Origin: JAHEZL01 sp964406465
GTDB taxonomy: Bacteria > Bacteroidota > Bacteroidia > Flavobacteriales_C > GCA-002722245
DNA length: 64,000 nt
Assembly: GCA_964406465.1 (NCBI GenBank)
Contig: CAYORT010000003.1
Span: forward strand, 1 to 64,000
Reading direction: 5' to 3'
Shown here piece after piece: positions 53,806 to 62,904 of this stretch. The stretch's first letter is position 1; the number at the start of each line of letters is the position of its first letter. Under the pieces are notes generated by a model. It saw only the letters and a list, made by a program, of their open reading frames with translations, did not search any database and had not been told where the DNA came from. The position numbers and the translations under genes were made by a program.

Positions 53806-55329
53806 TTAATGTTTAAAATGTCTAATTCCTGTCATCACCATCGCCATTCCATTCTTGTTGCAATAGTCGATAGACTCTTGATCTTTGATAGAACCTCCTG
53901 GTTGAATTACAGCTGTAATTCCAGCGTTTTTCGCCAATTCCACGCAATCGGGGAAAGGGAAAAATGCATCAGATGCCATTGAAGCACCTTGCAAGCTAAA
54001 GCCAAACTCATTGGCTTTAACAACAGCCTGACGCAAAGCATCAACACGCGATGTTTGTCCGGTACCACTTGAAATCAAGGTATTGTCTTTTGCGAAAACG
54101 ATAGTATTTGATTTGGTGTGTTTACAAATTTTAGCAGCAAACAACATATCAGCAATCTCTTGTTCGGTAGGTTTTCTATCGGTAACCGGGGTTAAGTCTT
54201 TTGCTGTTTCCATCACCGCATCTTTATCTTGTTCTAAAACTCCGTTCAATGCAGTACGCACTGTTTTCTTGCTTAAAGCAACTGGTTTCTGAATCAAAAT
54301 AATTCTGTTTTTCTTTCCTTTCAACACTTCTAAAGCAGCGTCTTCGTATGCCGGAGCAATTACTACTTCAAAGAAAAGTTTATTTATTTCTTCAGCGCTT
54401 GCTTTGTCGATTTTCGCGTTGGTGATCAAAACTCCCCCAAAAGCAGAAACTGGGTCACCCGCTAAAGCCACTTTCCATGCTTCTAAAACAGTAGAACGAG
54501 TAGCAACACCACAAGCATTATTGTGTTTCAAAATAGCGAAGGTAGTATCTGTAAACTCAGCGATTAGATTCACCGCAGCATCAACATCTAACAAGTTGTT
54601 GTATGATAACTCTTTTCCTTGCACTTGCTCAAACATGTCTTCAAGTTTGCCATAGAAAATTCCCTTTTGGTGAGGATTTTCGCCGTAACGCAACACTTTT
54701 GATGATTGAACCGAAAGTTTTAACACTGGCTCTTCATCGTTGTTGAAGTAGTTGAAAATTGCAGTATCGTAGTGAGAACTAACATTGAAAGCCGCTTTAG
54801 CCAAAGCTTTACGATCTTCCAAATCTGTATTTCCTTGCTTTTCTTTCAGCAAAGAAAGCAAAGTTGGATATTGCTCTTTTGAAGGAACAATCACCACATC
54901 TTTATGATTTTTAGCTGCTGCGCGAATCAAGGAGATTCCACCGATGTCGATTTTCTCGATGATATCCGCGTGCGATGCACCAGAAGCTACTGTTTTTTCG
55001 AATGGGTATAAATCAACAATCACTAAGTCGATAGAAGGAATCTCGTATTGCTCCAATTGAGCAACATCTGATTGCAACTCTCTTCTGCCTAAAATTCCAC
55101 CAAAAACTTTTGGATGCAAAGTTTTCACTCTACCCCCTAAAATAGAAGGATAAGAAGTTAAATCTTCCACTGGCACCACAGAGATACCAAGTTCTTCAAT
55201 AAAAGTTTGTGTTCCGCCTGTAGAATAAATGGTTACTCCCAAACGATTTAACTCACGAACAATGGGTTCTAGATTATCCTTATCAAATACGGAAATCAAC
55301 GCCCCTTCAATTTTTCTTAACTCACTCAT
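53806..55329 (-). CDS. purH: Bifunctional AICAR transformylase/IMP cyclohydrolase
   Basis: A 507-residue two-domain enzyme for the last two steps of IMP synthesis. The N-terminal MGS-like cyclohydrolase domain has LISVFDKDNLEPIV, YSTGGTQTFIEE and GRVKTLHPKVFGGIL. The C-terminal transformylase has LRYGENPHQKG, AILKHNNACGVA (catalytic Lys-His) and SDAFFPFPDCVE. It heads the purH-mreB-mreC-mreD-mrdA run on the minus strand. Confidence 0.96.
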   Translation of the reverse strand: MSELRKIEGALISVFDKDNLEPIVRELNRLGVTIYSTGGTQTFIEELGISVVPVEDLTSYPSILGGRVKTLHPKVFGGILGRRELQSDVAQLEQYEIPSIDLVIVDLYPFEKTVASGASHADIIEKIDIGGISLIRAAAKNHKDVVIVPSKEQYPTLLSLLKEKQGNTDLEDRKALAKAAFNVSSHYDTAIFNYFNNDEEPVLKLSVQSSKVLRYGENPHQKGIFYGKLEDMFEQVQGKELSYNNLLDVDAAVNLIAEFTDTTFAILKHNNACGVATRSTVLEAWKVALAGDPVSAFGGVLITNAKIDKASAEEINKLFFEVVIAPAYEDAALEVLKGKKNRIILIQKPVALSKKTVRTALNGVLEQDKDAVMETAKDLTPVTDRKPTEQEIADMLFAAKICKHTKSNTIVFAKDNTLISSGTGQTSRVDALRQAVVKANEFGFSLQGASMASDAFFPFPDCVELAKNAGITAVIQPGGSIKDQESIDYCNKNGMAMVMTGIRHFKH

Positions 55330-55549
55330 TTTTAAATTGCTAGTCTTTGTTGAAAATACTGTGCGAAGCTACGAAAATAGCACGGGGCATCTCAATTAAA
55401 ACGCGGGTATTTTAAAGGCTGTTGAAAAGTTTTGGGAATTGTTGATTTCTCCATGGCGTCCGTCAGCTATCGAATGACTTTTCTACTCTGGCAATTGCAT
55501 TTCCTGATTATTAATAAATCATTCGTACTATTGACTCAAAATCCAGGTA

Positions 55550-56062
55550 ATGAAAAAGACAATTATCTTAACTGCTTTAGCCTTAATCACCTTCGCTATC
55601 TTACCAATCGGAATCAGCCGCTTTTCACTTGAAAGCATAGGTGCAGGGACTCTGGGAGGCTTTGATATCAGGCTTTTCTCTACTTCTAAAAAAAATATTG
55701 AAAAAGCAATTGATAGCATCTATATCAATTATCCCGAATACAAAATCCCTGAGAAATGGAAAGCACGAGATAACTGGTCGCAGCAAGGTTGTGATTTCCT
55801 TGATAGTAGAATTTTCTATTTTCAAAATGAACCAGAAGAAATGTATTATGTAACATTCATAGGCGATTCAAACGATGTTATTCAACATGACACAAACCAT
55901 ACTCGAATAGCAATTAGAGCTGTTGACAACGGGGTTTCGGGATGGGTTCTAGAAAAAGATTTTAGCAGCGGTGAAAAAGAAAGAATCGAAGAAAGGTTCG
56001 ATCTGGAAATTATTTCAAGGTTAAAAAATTACGCCAAAACGCAAGCAATCAAAGAAGATTAA
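55550..56062 (+). CDS. Hypothetical protein with N-terminal anchor
   Basis: A 170-residue protein with a signal peptide or anchor (MKKTIILTALALITFAILPI). The hydrophilic domain has NYPEYKIPEKWKARDNW, YYVTFIGDSNDVIQHD and a C-terminal helix. No family recognised. It is divergent from purH and convergent with the interrupted T9SS gene. Confidence 0.5.
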   Translation: MKKTIILTALALITFAILPIGISRFSLESIGAGTLGGFDIRLFSTSKKNIEKAIDSIYINYPEYKIPEKWKARDNWSQQGCDFLDSRIFYFQNEPEEMYYVTFIGDSNDVIQHDTNHTRIAIRAVDNGVSGWVLEKDFSSGEKERIEERFDLEIISRLKNYAKTQAIKED

Positions 56063-56136
56063 GTAAATAATTAATCTCCAGCCCTCAGTATTACTATCAC
56101 TCTCTGTCAAAAATTGCCACCTCACTCATCTACAAA

Positions 56137-57159
56137 TCACAACACCACCTTCACAGCCACACTTTGCCTTCCACAAGAAACAACTACCATGTAGCATCCT
56201 TTCTCCAAATCATTTAGAGCGATAGATGAAGTATTATCTTCATTGCTCAGTAAATTCATAGATAATATTTCTTGGCCGCTCAAATTGTAAACTTGCCAAG
56301 TCAATTCTTTTCCTTTAAGATTACTTGCAGTAAGCGAATGATTGCTATTCTGCTTTACTGAAATTAAACCACTTTCCGGTTCAAAAACCACCACCTTTGA
56401 ATACTCAAAAGCGCCATCAAAATCGATTTGTTTTAATCGGTAATAAATTGCTGTGCCCTCGAAAGTATTGTCAATGAATTCGTAGTTGACAAGAGATGAA
56501 CTATTTCCTTGTCCGTTCACAAACCCAATAGATTCAAAAGTTTAACTGTTGTACGATCTTTCAACAATAAATTTTTCGTTGTTGATTTCACTCGCAGTTT
56601 GCCACGCTAAGGAAATCGACTCCCTAGTAGCATCTTTGATCTCAAAATAAACGAATTCAACGGGCAATGTAGTTAGGTCGAGAGGTGACGATGCGGGGTC
56701 ATCGGTATAACCATTGATAGAACCATTATTGGAAAAAGAACCCGACCAGGTCCACGTTCCCGAGCCAGTGATGTCGGCTCCATTGACCGTCGCACCAAGA
56801 GTGATAAATGCACCATTAAGTGTGATTGTACCTGCTGCACCATTTATATCTAAAGAACCAGAAACTTCCATCTTACCCCCAGAGCTAAGCAAGATACTGC
56901 CACCTCCTTGAACCTGCAGAGCACCCCAAACTTTATAGTATCCGCTACTACTAATCGTAATTGTTCCTTTGCAGATGCTTAAGGGATTTCCTAATCCTCC
57001 ATTCTGACTCGACCAGTCATAATTTACATTGATATCGTCGTTTTGTCCGGGAGCACCGCCTTCAGCCCACGTTCCCACAACAGCTGTTGTAGTATAGGTT
57101 CCAGCATTCAATGAGGTGCTAAAAAGAATAAATGAATATAAAAATAATCGCCTGTTCAC
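56137..57159 (-). pseudogene. T9SS-sorted secreted protein interrupted by one in-frame stop
   Basis: Two same-frame halves. 57159-56545 encodes a signal peptide (MNRRLFLYSFILFSTSLNAG), a beta-helical Gly/Ser-rich region and LPVEFVYFEIKDATRESISL, ending ...NEKFIVERSYNS. A TAA (56544-56542) then cuts the frame, which goes on with TFESIGFVNGQGNSSS, YYRLKQIDFDGAFEYS and a C-terminal sorting domain (LKGKELTWQVYNLSGQEI, GCYMVVVS). ERS-x-x-x-x-FESIG and YYRLKQxDFDG are standard in Bacteroidota T9SS proteins, so the stop splits one gene, perhaps a CAA-to-TAA change. The N-terminal half without the sorting domain would not be secreted by T9SS. A sequencing error is possible. Confidence 0.8.
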
Positions 57160-57243
57160 AATAATGGCTAATTCTACGAGAATTAGCCACTTAAGTTGCG
57201 TTAAAAATCCTCTATGAACGAGGATTTTAGAAAATTTACAAAA

Positions 57244-57678
57244 CTATTTCACCGAATTTTCCTCTACTTCGTACATTTTTCCATCCCCTACAACATCCCA
57301 CATGTACTTAACAGTGAAATTATTGTCGGTAAGTGTTTTTATGCTACCCATCACACCATAGAAAGTACCTTCATTGTAAATGATAGTATTTTCATCCAAC
57401 AATTTCCATTTTCCATAATCAGAACTATCGCTGTATAGATATGTGCCATCTATATTGTAAGTCACACTCAACGGGTATTTTACAACTGTATCGGTCCAGC
57501 TTTTAAGAGTGTCTTTAACCTCTGCATTGGAATTGTTGGTAGTATAAGATGTGATCTTCCAGGTGTGGGCGGTTAACTTTTCAGTTGCAGATTTTGCTGC
57601 AGTTTCGGTATTCTCCTCTTTCTTACAGCTATAAGAAAACACAGAAAACAAAAAAAGCACAATAATAATTCTCTTCAT
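57244..57678 (-). CDS. Lipocalin-like lipoprotein
   Basis: About 144 residues. Lipoprotein signal (MKRIIIVLFLFSVFSYSCKK, lipobox SYSC), then a lipocalin-like beta-barrel pattern: LTAHTWKITSYT, YNIDGTYLYSDSSDYGKWKL, TIIYNEGTFYG. The family in Bacteroidota is of unknown role. I start at 57678 where the lipoprotein signal begins; an ATG three codons upstream is possible. Confidence 0.65.
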   Translation of the reverse strand: MKRIIIVLFLFSVFSYSCKKEENTETAAKSATEKLTAHTWKITSYTTNNSNAEVKDTLKSWTDTVVKYPLSVTYNIDGTYLYSDSSDYGKWKLLDENTIIYNEGTFYGVMGSIKTLTDNNFTVKYMWDVVGDGKMYEVEENSVK

Positions 57679-57735
57679 ATAATTCAAAGTTTGATTTGTT
57701 TAATAGATACTCAAACTTCAATTAGCAATTGATGG

Positions 57736-58524
57736 TTACACCTGCAAACAAACTTTTAAAACTGTTCGCTCCACCCCCTCATTATTATTGTCAAATTCTG
57801 TCTTGAAATTCGCCACCTCAACAATCTGCGGATGCGCATTTTTCATCGCATAGGAATATTTCGCCGATTTCATCATCTCAAGATCGTTGAGATAATCACC
57901 AAAAACCATTGTCTCGTCAAAAGAAATTCCTAAATCATTCTGAATTTTAGCTATTGCCGTTCCCTTGTTGGCAGAGAGATGCGTGAAATCGAGCCAAATT
58001 TTTGTGGCCAATGCAATTTGATATTCCTTTTCGTAAGCTTGAAAATGAATTCGGTGCTTTTCTGCTCCGCTAAAATCGCAAATGGTGACTTTTAAAACAT
58101 CGTCATCTACCTCACATAAATCATTCACGATTTTGAGTCGGCTGTAGTATTTGCGCGCTTCAGCTAAGAAGCGAGAATCGGCACTTTCGGTGTACGCCGA
58201 ATTTTTACCACACACTATCATGTGCGATCCTTTCAAACTTTTACCAATTTCTATAAGTCTGGCTGTTTCTGTCTTTCCTAAAGCATTCACAAAAATTTCT
58301 TTGCCCTGATAACTGGCATAAGTGCCATTTTCGGCAATGAAAAGAGTGCGCTCTTTGATGCGATCGAACTTCTCTAAAAGGTTGTGAAACTGACGGCCGC
58401 TGGCGATAGAAAATAAAATTCCTTTATCGTGAATGGCTTGCTCTGTTTGCCAAAAGATGGGCGACAAAGTTTTTTCGTCGTTGAGTAAAGTGCCGTCTAA
58501 ATCGGTGATGATGAGCTTGATCAT
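57736..58524 (-). CDS. Cof-type HAD-IIB family phosphatase
   Basis: A 262-residue HAD hydrolase. Motif I is DLDGTLLNDEKTLS (Asp8, Asp10), motif II FSIASGRQ, motif III Lys in the SANKGTAI region, and motif IV GDYLNDLEMM. The cap is of the C2B type. Such enzymes dephosphorylate small phosphate esters such as sugar phosphates or cofactors. Its start overlaps the upstream lipoprotein gene by 4 bases. Confidence 0.9.
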   Translation of the reverse strand: MIKLIITDLDGTLLNDEKTLSPIFWQTEQAIHDKGILFSIASGRQFHNLLEKFDRIKERTLFIAENGTYASYQGKEIFVNALGKTETARLIEIGKSLKGSHMIVCGKNSAYTESADSRFLAEARKYYSRLKIVNDLCEVDDDVLKVTICDFSGAEKHRIHFQAYEKEYQIALATKIWLDFTHLSANKGTAIAKIQNDLGISFDETMVFGDYLNDLEMMKSAKYSYAMKNAHPQIVEVANFKTEFDNNNEGVERTVLKVCLQV

Positions 58525-58985
58525 TCTTTCATCAACTCTAAAGTAAGTTTACTATCGGCATTGATGTTGGTGAGCGTATCTAAGGCAAATCCGTAAAAAG
58601 CAGCATCATTAGCTTTTGCCTTAATCTTCATTACACTTCTTCCCATCTCTAAATTCTTGGTATCAAAGGCTTTCAGCACCAACGACTTTTTAAAATCTCT
58701 TGAAAATATCAAGTAGGTATTCACCAAATTATCGTGTCCGCCATTGATAGATTTCAATTCTATTCTGCCTAACGATACGCCCTCTTGCGCAAGTTCAGGA
58801 GCCGCATTAATTTTTATTTCAAATGTTTCGTCAACTCCGGTAGAAACACCCTTGCTAAATTCGCCTACTGTTTTACCAACCAACTCACCACCAGCATTGA
58901 TGGTTTCTTTAGCTTTTTCCTTTGTTTCAGAGCAGGCTGTTACAAAAATTAAGCTTGCAATAAATGCAATAAATGGTGTTCTCAT
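58521..58985 (-). CDS. Small lipoprotein of unknown function
   Basis: A 154-residue lipoprotein (MRTPFIAFIASLIFVTACSE, lipobox VTAC). An Ala/Lys/Glu-rich helix (ETKEKAKETINAGGELVGKT) and a beta-rich domain follow. No family is recognised. It lies 2 bases after the YebC gene and overlaps the HAD gene, so the three are in one operon. Confidence 0.65.
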   Translation of the reverse strand: MRTPFIAFIASLIFVTACSETKEKAKETINAGGELVGKTVGEFSKGVSTGVDETFEIKINAAPELAQEGVSLGRIELKSINGGHDNLVNTYLIFSRDFKKSLVLKAFDTKNLEMGRSVMKIKAKANDAAFYGFALDTLTNINADSKLTLELMKE

Positions 58986-58987
58986 AA

Positions 58988-59707
58988 TTACTCTAAAGTT
59001 GCGCCCATTGTGGTGTACACATTTTGAACATCATCATCTTCTTCAATCTTCTCTATCAATTTATTCACATCTTCTTCCTGCTCGGCAGTAAGCTGTTTGG
59101 TAACATTTGGAATACGCTCGAAACCAGAAGTAATAATTTCTATTCCGCGTTTCTCTAACTCTCCTTGAATAGCACCAAAGCTTTCAAACGGACCGTAAAT
59201 CAATATTCCATCCTCTTCTACGAATACCTCTTCTGCGCCGAAATCAATCAATTCCAACTCTAGCTCTTCAGGATCCAATCCGTCTTTCTTGATTTTGAAA
59301 TTGCAATTGTGATCAAACATAAACGCTACAGAACCTGTTGTACCAAAGGTTCCGCCACATTTGTTGAAATAACTTCTAATGTTAGCAACAGTACGAACGT
59401 GGTTGTTGGTTGCGGTTTCCACCAATACAGCAATACCATGCATTGCATATCCTTCGTACACTATCTCTTTGTAATCACTTATATCTTTATCAGATGCATT
59501 TTTAATCGCGCGCATCACGTTGTCTTTCGGCATGTTTGCCGCTTTCGCATTCTGCATCAAGGCACGTAAACGCGAGTTGCTTTCTGGGTCGGGACCACCA
59601 GCTTTAACCGCCATGGTGATATCTTTACCAATACGAGTAAAGGTTTTGGCCATTGCGCCCCAACGTTTAAATTTTCTTGCTTTACGAAATTCAAATGCTC
59701 TTCCCAT
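58988..59707 (-). CDS. YebC/PmpR family protein
   Basis: A 239-residue three-domain protein: FEFRKARKFKRWGAMAKTFT, AKAANMPKDNVMRAIKNA, IVYEGYAMHGIAVLVE and FNKCGGTFGTTGSVAFMFDH. These are the classic motifs. Family members have been described both as transcription regulators and as ribosome-associated factors; which applies here cannot be told. The N-terminus GRAFEFRKARK varies from the usual GHSKW form, as in other Bacteroidota. Confidence 0.93.
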   Translation of the reverse strand: MGRAFEFRKARKFKRWGAMAKTFTRIGKDITMAVKAGGPDPESNSRLRALMQNAKAANMPKDNVMRAIKNASDKDISDYKEIVYEGYAMHGIAVLVETATNNHVRTVANIRSYFNKCGGTFGTTGSVAFMFDHNCNFKIKKDGLDPEELELELIDFGAEEVFVEEDGILIYGPFESFGAIQGELEKRGIEIITSGFERIPNVTKQLTAEQEEDVNKLIEKIEEDDDVQNVYTTMGATLE

Positions 59708-59782
59708 GATAATCTTTTTTTGAGTGGCGCTAAGATAATAAATGTTTGTTTTTTTTTAGAAGAGATTTTGCGCAGGAAAAGT

Positions 59783-60490
59783 TTAAATGTAAACCTCTTC
59801 CATCACGGCCATCGATTTCAACTCGCCAAAGCCTGCACAGTGAAATCTATAAAAATCAATAATTCCTTTAAGCAATGCAGATCGCTCTACCCTATTCACA
59901 CAAATGGTTTTTATGTCTTCACCCGAGCTTTGCAAAAAACTTGAAAACATTCGACTTTCGGCCTCATCGAAATGCTTTTCGCTGGGCTGATAATCTACAA
60001 ACTCTCCCTCTTCCAAATTGAAAAATCGGCCATCGCCGTGCAAAGGCTTAAAGCCAAGATGACTTATCAAATGCGATAAAAAATACAGATGAAAGTTGGA
60101 GACCCCTTCTTCCAACTGATCGAAATACAAAAACTCTCTTCTTAAAAAGGAAAACAATTCGGGATTGGCCGTGTCTTCCTTCACTGTCTTTACAAGCACT
60201 TCAGAAAGAAACAACAAAACAGTTGTTTTAAGGGGGTCGGTATAAAGAGAAGTATAAGGAGAAATAATTTTGCAACTGCGCAAAGAAAATAAACCACTCG
60301 CTTTTTTGCTGTAATATTCGATTTCACAAAGAGAAAATGGCAAATAATTAGAGCCTTTAGATCCTTTCTTCTTTTGAGCAAAACAAGAAATTAAACCATG
60401 CTCGCGAGAAAAGAACTTCACAATTACGCCATTTTCAGAGTAATTGATAACCTGTAAAACCAAGGCCTGATCAACAAATTCTCTCGCCAC
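59783..60490 (-). CDS. recO: DNA repair protein RecO
   Basis: About 235 residues. It has the N-terminal OB fold (DQALVLQVINYSENGVIVKF, FSREHGLISCFAQKKKGSKG) and a helical C-terminal domain (FHLYFLSHLISHLGFKPLH). RecO helps RecR load RecA at gaps. The zinc-binding Cys of many RecO proteins are absent. I choose GTG at 60490, which lies one base after the stop of porZ and begins 8 residues before the OB fold; the ATG at 60541 would overlap porZ by 50 bases. recO next to porZ is seen in other Bacteroidota. Confidence 0.88.
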   Translation of the reverse strand: MAREFVDQALVLQVINYSENGVIVKFFSREHGLISCFAQKKKGSKGSNYLPFSLCEIEYYSKKASGLFSLRSCKIISPYTSLYTDPLKTTVLLFLSEVLVKTVKEDTANPELFSFLRREFLYFDQLEEGVSNFHLYFLSHLISHLGFKPLHGDGRFFNLEEGEFVDYQPSEKHFDEAESRMFSSFLQSSGEDIKTICVNRVERSALLKGIIDFYRFHCAGFGELKSMAVMEEVYI

Positions 60491-60491
60491 T

Positions 60492-62831
60492 TTAATTGAT
60501 GAATAATATTTTGGTGACTGTTTTTTCGGTGCCGTCGTCATTAGAAATCAACACCAAGTAAACTCCCGTTGCTGCTCGCTCACCGTTAACCAACTTCCCG
60601 TTCCATGTAGCTTGTCCGCCTTCCGCTCTAGTTTCATACACCAAGTTACCGCTTACATCGGTGATCTTTACAATAGCATTATCTACTAGATTTTTGATGC
60701 CGATGGTTCCTTCAAAATCGGGTTTAACCGGATTTGGATAAGCATATACATCACCATTCGTTTCTCCGCCTTCTGTGGCAGTACCTTTATAAGACACTAT
60801 CCCTTTGTCGGTAGCAAAAAACACTTCGCCGGTAAGTTCATCAATGGTGATGTCGATGATTTTGTTGGATAAAAGCGGACTGTTCTCTGCGTTGAAATGT
60901 TTCAATTGTGTTTTACCATCTTCCGACATTAAATACACCCCATTTCCTTCGGTACCAAACCATTTTTTATTTCCTCCATCTATGGCGATGCATGTTACTC
61001 TGTCTGATTCTAACAAATGGTGATACACCCCATTTTCTTGAATGAGCACTTGCTCGGCATTGATGCTTCCTGTGTACAAATTATCTAAGTTGTAAATCAC
61101 CGCTACACCTTGATCGGTAGCAATCCATATTAAACCTTTTTTATCTTCTTCAATATCATTTACCCTTTCAGAAGGAAGCGAACCGTTGTTTGCCAATTTG
61201 GTTAAGTCACGAACATAAAATTGAGTAGATGAATTGAGTTTATCATCTTTCTCTTTCACCACCACAATACCAAAATTTTGCTTGCTTCTAATCATCCATT
61301 TATTTCCTTTCGAATCAATCATCAATTTGCGCACTACAGAAGGAAGAGAAGTAATCTGTGGAATAGTAAAGCCTTGCCATCCGCTACCTTTTTTGTACAC
61401 CGAAAGCGGCACTGAAATAGAATAGCCAGGCAAACCGCTAATTAAGCCCCAAAGATTGCCATTGCTATCGAAATCTAAACCTGTGTTGAGAACACGACCA
61501 AAGGCTGCGGCTTGGTACGGACTGTTATATTGATCATAAACTTTGGTGAGATTGTCGTTGACAAATTCACCAGTACCTTTCAAATACGAGCCCAAATAAG
61601 CTTTTCCCGCTGTTGTAGGGTCGGGAGCAAGGGCAATCAAATCAGCCAATGTATCTAGTCCGGGAGTAATATCAGCGAAAAAATTTCGCCAAACTGAACC
61701 ATCAAATCGATAAAAACCAAGATTAGAATAAACACTAGAGTAGTCGGCACGATAACCACCACCTACCACCCAAAGCTGGCCATTTTTAGCTTTCATTTCC
61801 CATACTACCTCATCACGCGGACCGTTAGGCATCATGTATTCACCTTGAGAGCCTGTAAATTTCACTAAACCATACCTGTCATCGGCAAAATAATACGACC
61901 CATTTACCTCTATCATTTCGTGAGGATGTGCTTCCCACCACCAAACAATATTGAAGTGCAAATCGGTATAAGCATTTTTGAGGGTATAATCGGCATTGAG
62001 CGCCCAAGCTTTTTGTTTGAAACTAATGAGTAAACCATCTGAGCCAGCATTTAAATCGATCACATCCTCATTCACATAGCCAGTGGGCACAATGGTAGTC
62101 CAAGTACTATTATCAAATGCGTATAAAGTATCTTGATTGTTATCCCCGTTATCGTAATTAGTATACAAAGTATTGTTAACCACTTCTAGGGTATTGTAGG
62201 GCCCCACAGGAATAGCAGTAATCACGCTCCACTGCTGAAAGTCATTTAAGAAATTACTGTTTACATCGGCATAATAAATTCCATTTTTTGTTGCAGCATA
62301 AATTTTTCCGTTGTAAATCTTAATTTCTTCCACGAAAATATTCGAGCTGTTGCTTCCAATTTTATAAGTGTCTTTTATCTCTCTCTTTTTTAAATCGAAA
62401 ACTACAATTCCAAAACCACAAGATAGATAAGCCAAGTCACCCGCTACCAAAATGGCATTAATCGACTTATCACCCACCACCGTGCTGTGAACGATATCGG
62501 CGAAATTGATCACTTTATCGCCAATAATTAAATCGATATTACCGGTGCTATAACCTAAAATAACGGTGTTGTAGGTAGCAGAATACGCTAAGGCATTAAC
62601 ACCCACGTCTGCCAAACCATTTACTTTAGAAAGTTTATTGATAGAGTTGTCTTTGCTATCGTAATAAAAAAATCCAGAAGTAGTTGCGCAGTAAATTTTA
62701 TCGCCAGCGCTCACGGTAGCCACCCCATGGTTATAAGGCAAATGATCTCGCCAACCGCCAATGGCAGGTGGTTGCGCAAAAGAAACACCGCAACTAAAAA
62801 GCAATAAACTAAGCAATAAAAATCTTTTCAT
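60492..62831 (-). CDS. porZ: T9SS component PorZ-like beta-propeller protein
   Basis: A 779-residue exported protein: signal peptide MKRFLLLSLLLFSCGVSFAQ, then IGGWRDHLPYNHGVATVSAG, which is the PorZ N-terminal pattern. Two seven-bladed regulator-type propellers follow (GLADVGVNALAYSATYN, IWIATDQGVAVIYNLDNLY, NKKWFGTEGNGVYLMSEDGK) and finally a T9SS sorting domain (YAYPNPVKPDFEGTIGI to the C-terminus). PorZ sits on the cell surface as part of the attachment complex that links A-LPS to T9SS cargo. Its presence implies this organism has a working T9SS; the other por genes are not in the window. Confidence 0.82.
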   Translation of the reverse strand: MKRFLLLSLLLFSCGVSFAQPPAIGGWRDHLPYNHGVATVSAGDKIYCATTSGFFYYDSKDNSINKLSKVNGLADVGVNALAYSATYNTVILGYSTGNIDLIIGDKVINFADIVHSTVVGDKSINAILVAGDLAYLSCGFGIVVFDLKKREIKDTYKIGSNSSNIFVEEIKIYNGKIYAATKNGIYYADVNSNFLNDFQQWSVITAIPVGPYNTLEVVNNTLYTNYDNGDNNQDTLYAFDNSTWTTIVPTGYVNEDVIDLNAGSDGLLISFKQKAWALNADYTLKNAYTDLHFNIVWWWEAHPHEMIEVNGSYYFADDRYGLVKFTGSQGEYMMPNGPRDEVVWEMKAKNGQLWVVGGGYRADYSSVYSNLGFYRFDGSVWRNFFADITPGLDTLADLIALAPDPTTAGKAYLGSYLKGTGEFVNDNLTKVYDQYNSPYQAAAFGRVLNTGLDFDSNGNLWGLISGLPGYSISVPLSVYKKGSGWQGFTIPQITSLPSVVRKLMIDSKGNKWMIRSKQNFGIVVVKEKDDKLNSSTQFYVRDLTKLANNGSLPSERVNDIEEDKKGLIWIATDQGVAVIYNLDNLYTGSINAEQVLIQENGVYHHLLESDRVTCIAIDGGNKKWFGTEGNGVYLMSEDGKTQLKHFNAENSPLLSNKIIDITIDELTGEVFFATDKGIVSYKGTATEGGETNGDVYAYPNPVKPDFEGTIGIKNLVDNAIVKITDVSGNLVYETRAEGGQATWNGKLVNGERAATGVYLVLISNDDGTEKTVTKILFIN

Positions 62832-62904
62832 CTTTCAGATTGTTGAGCCAATTTAACTGTTTTTGCCAAAAGTTATTGCATTAAAATGCAGAAGACAAAT
62901 TTAT

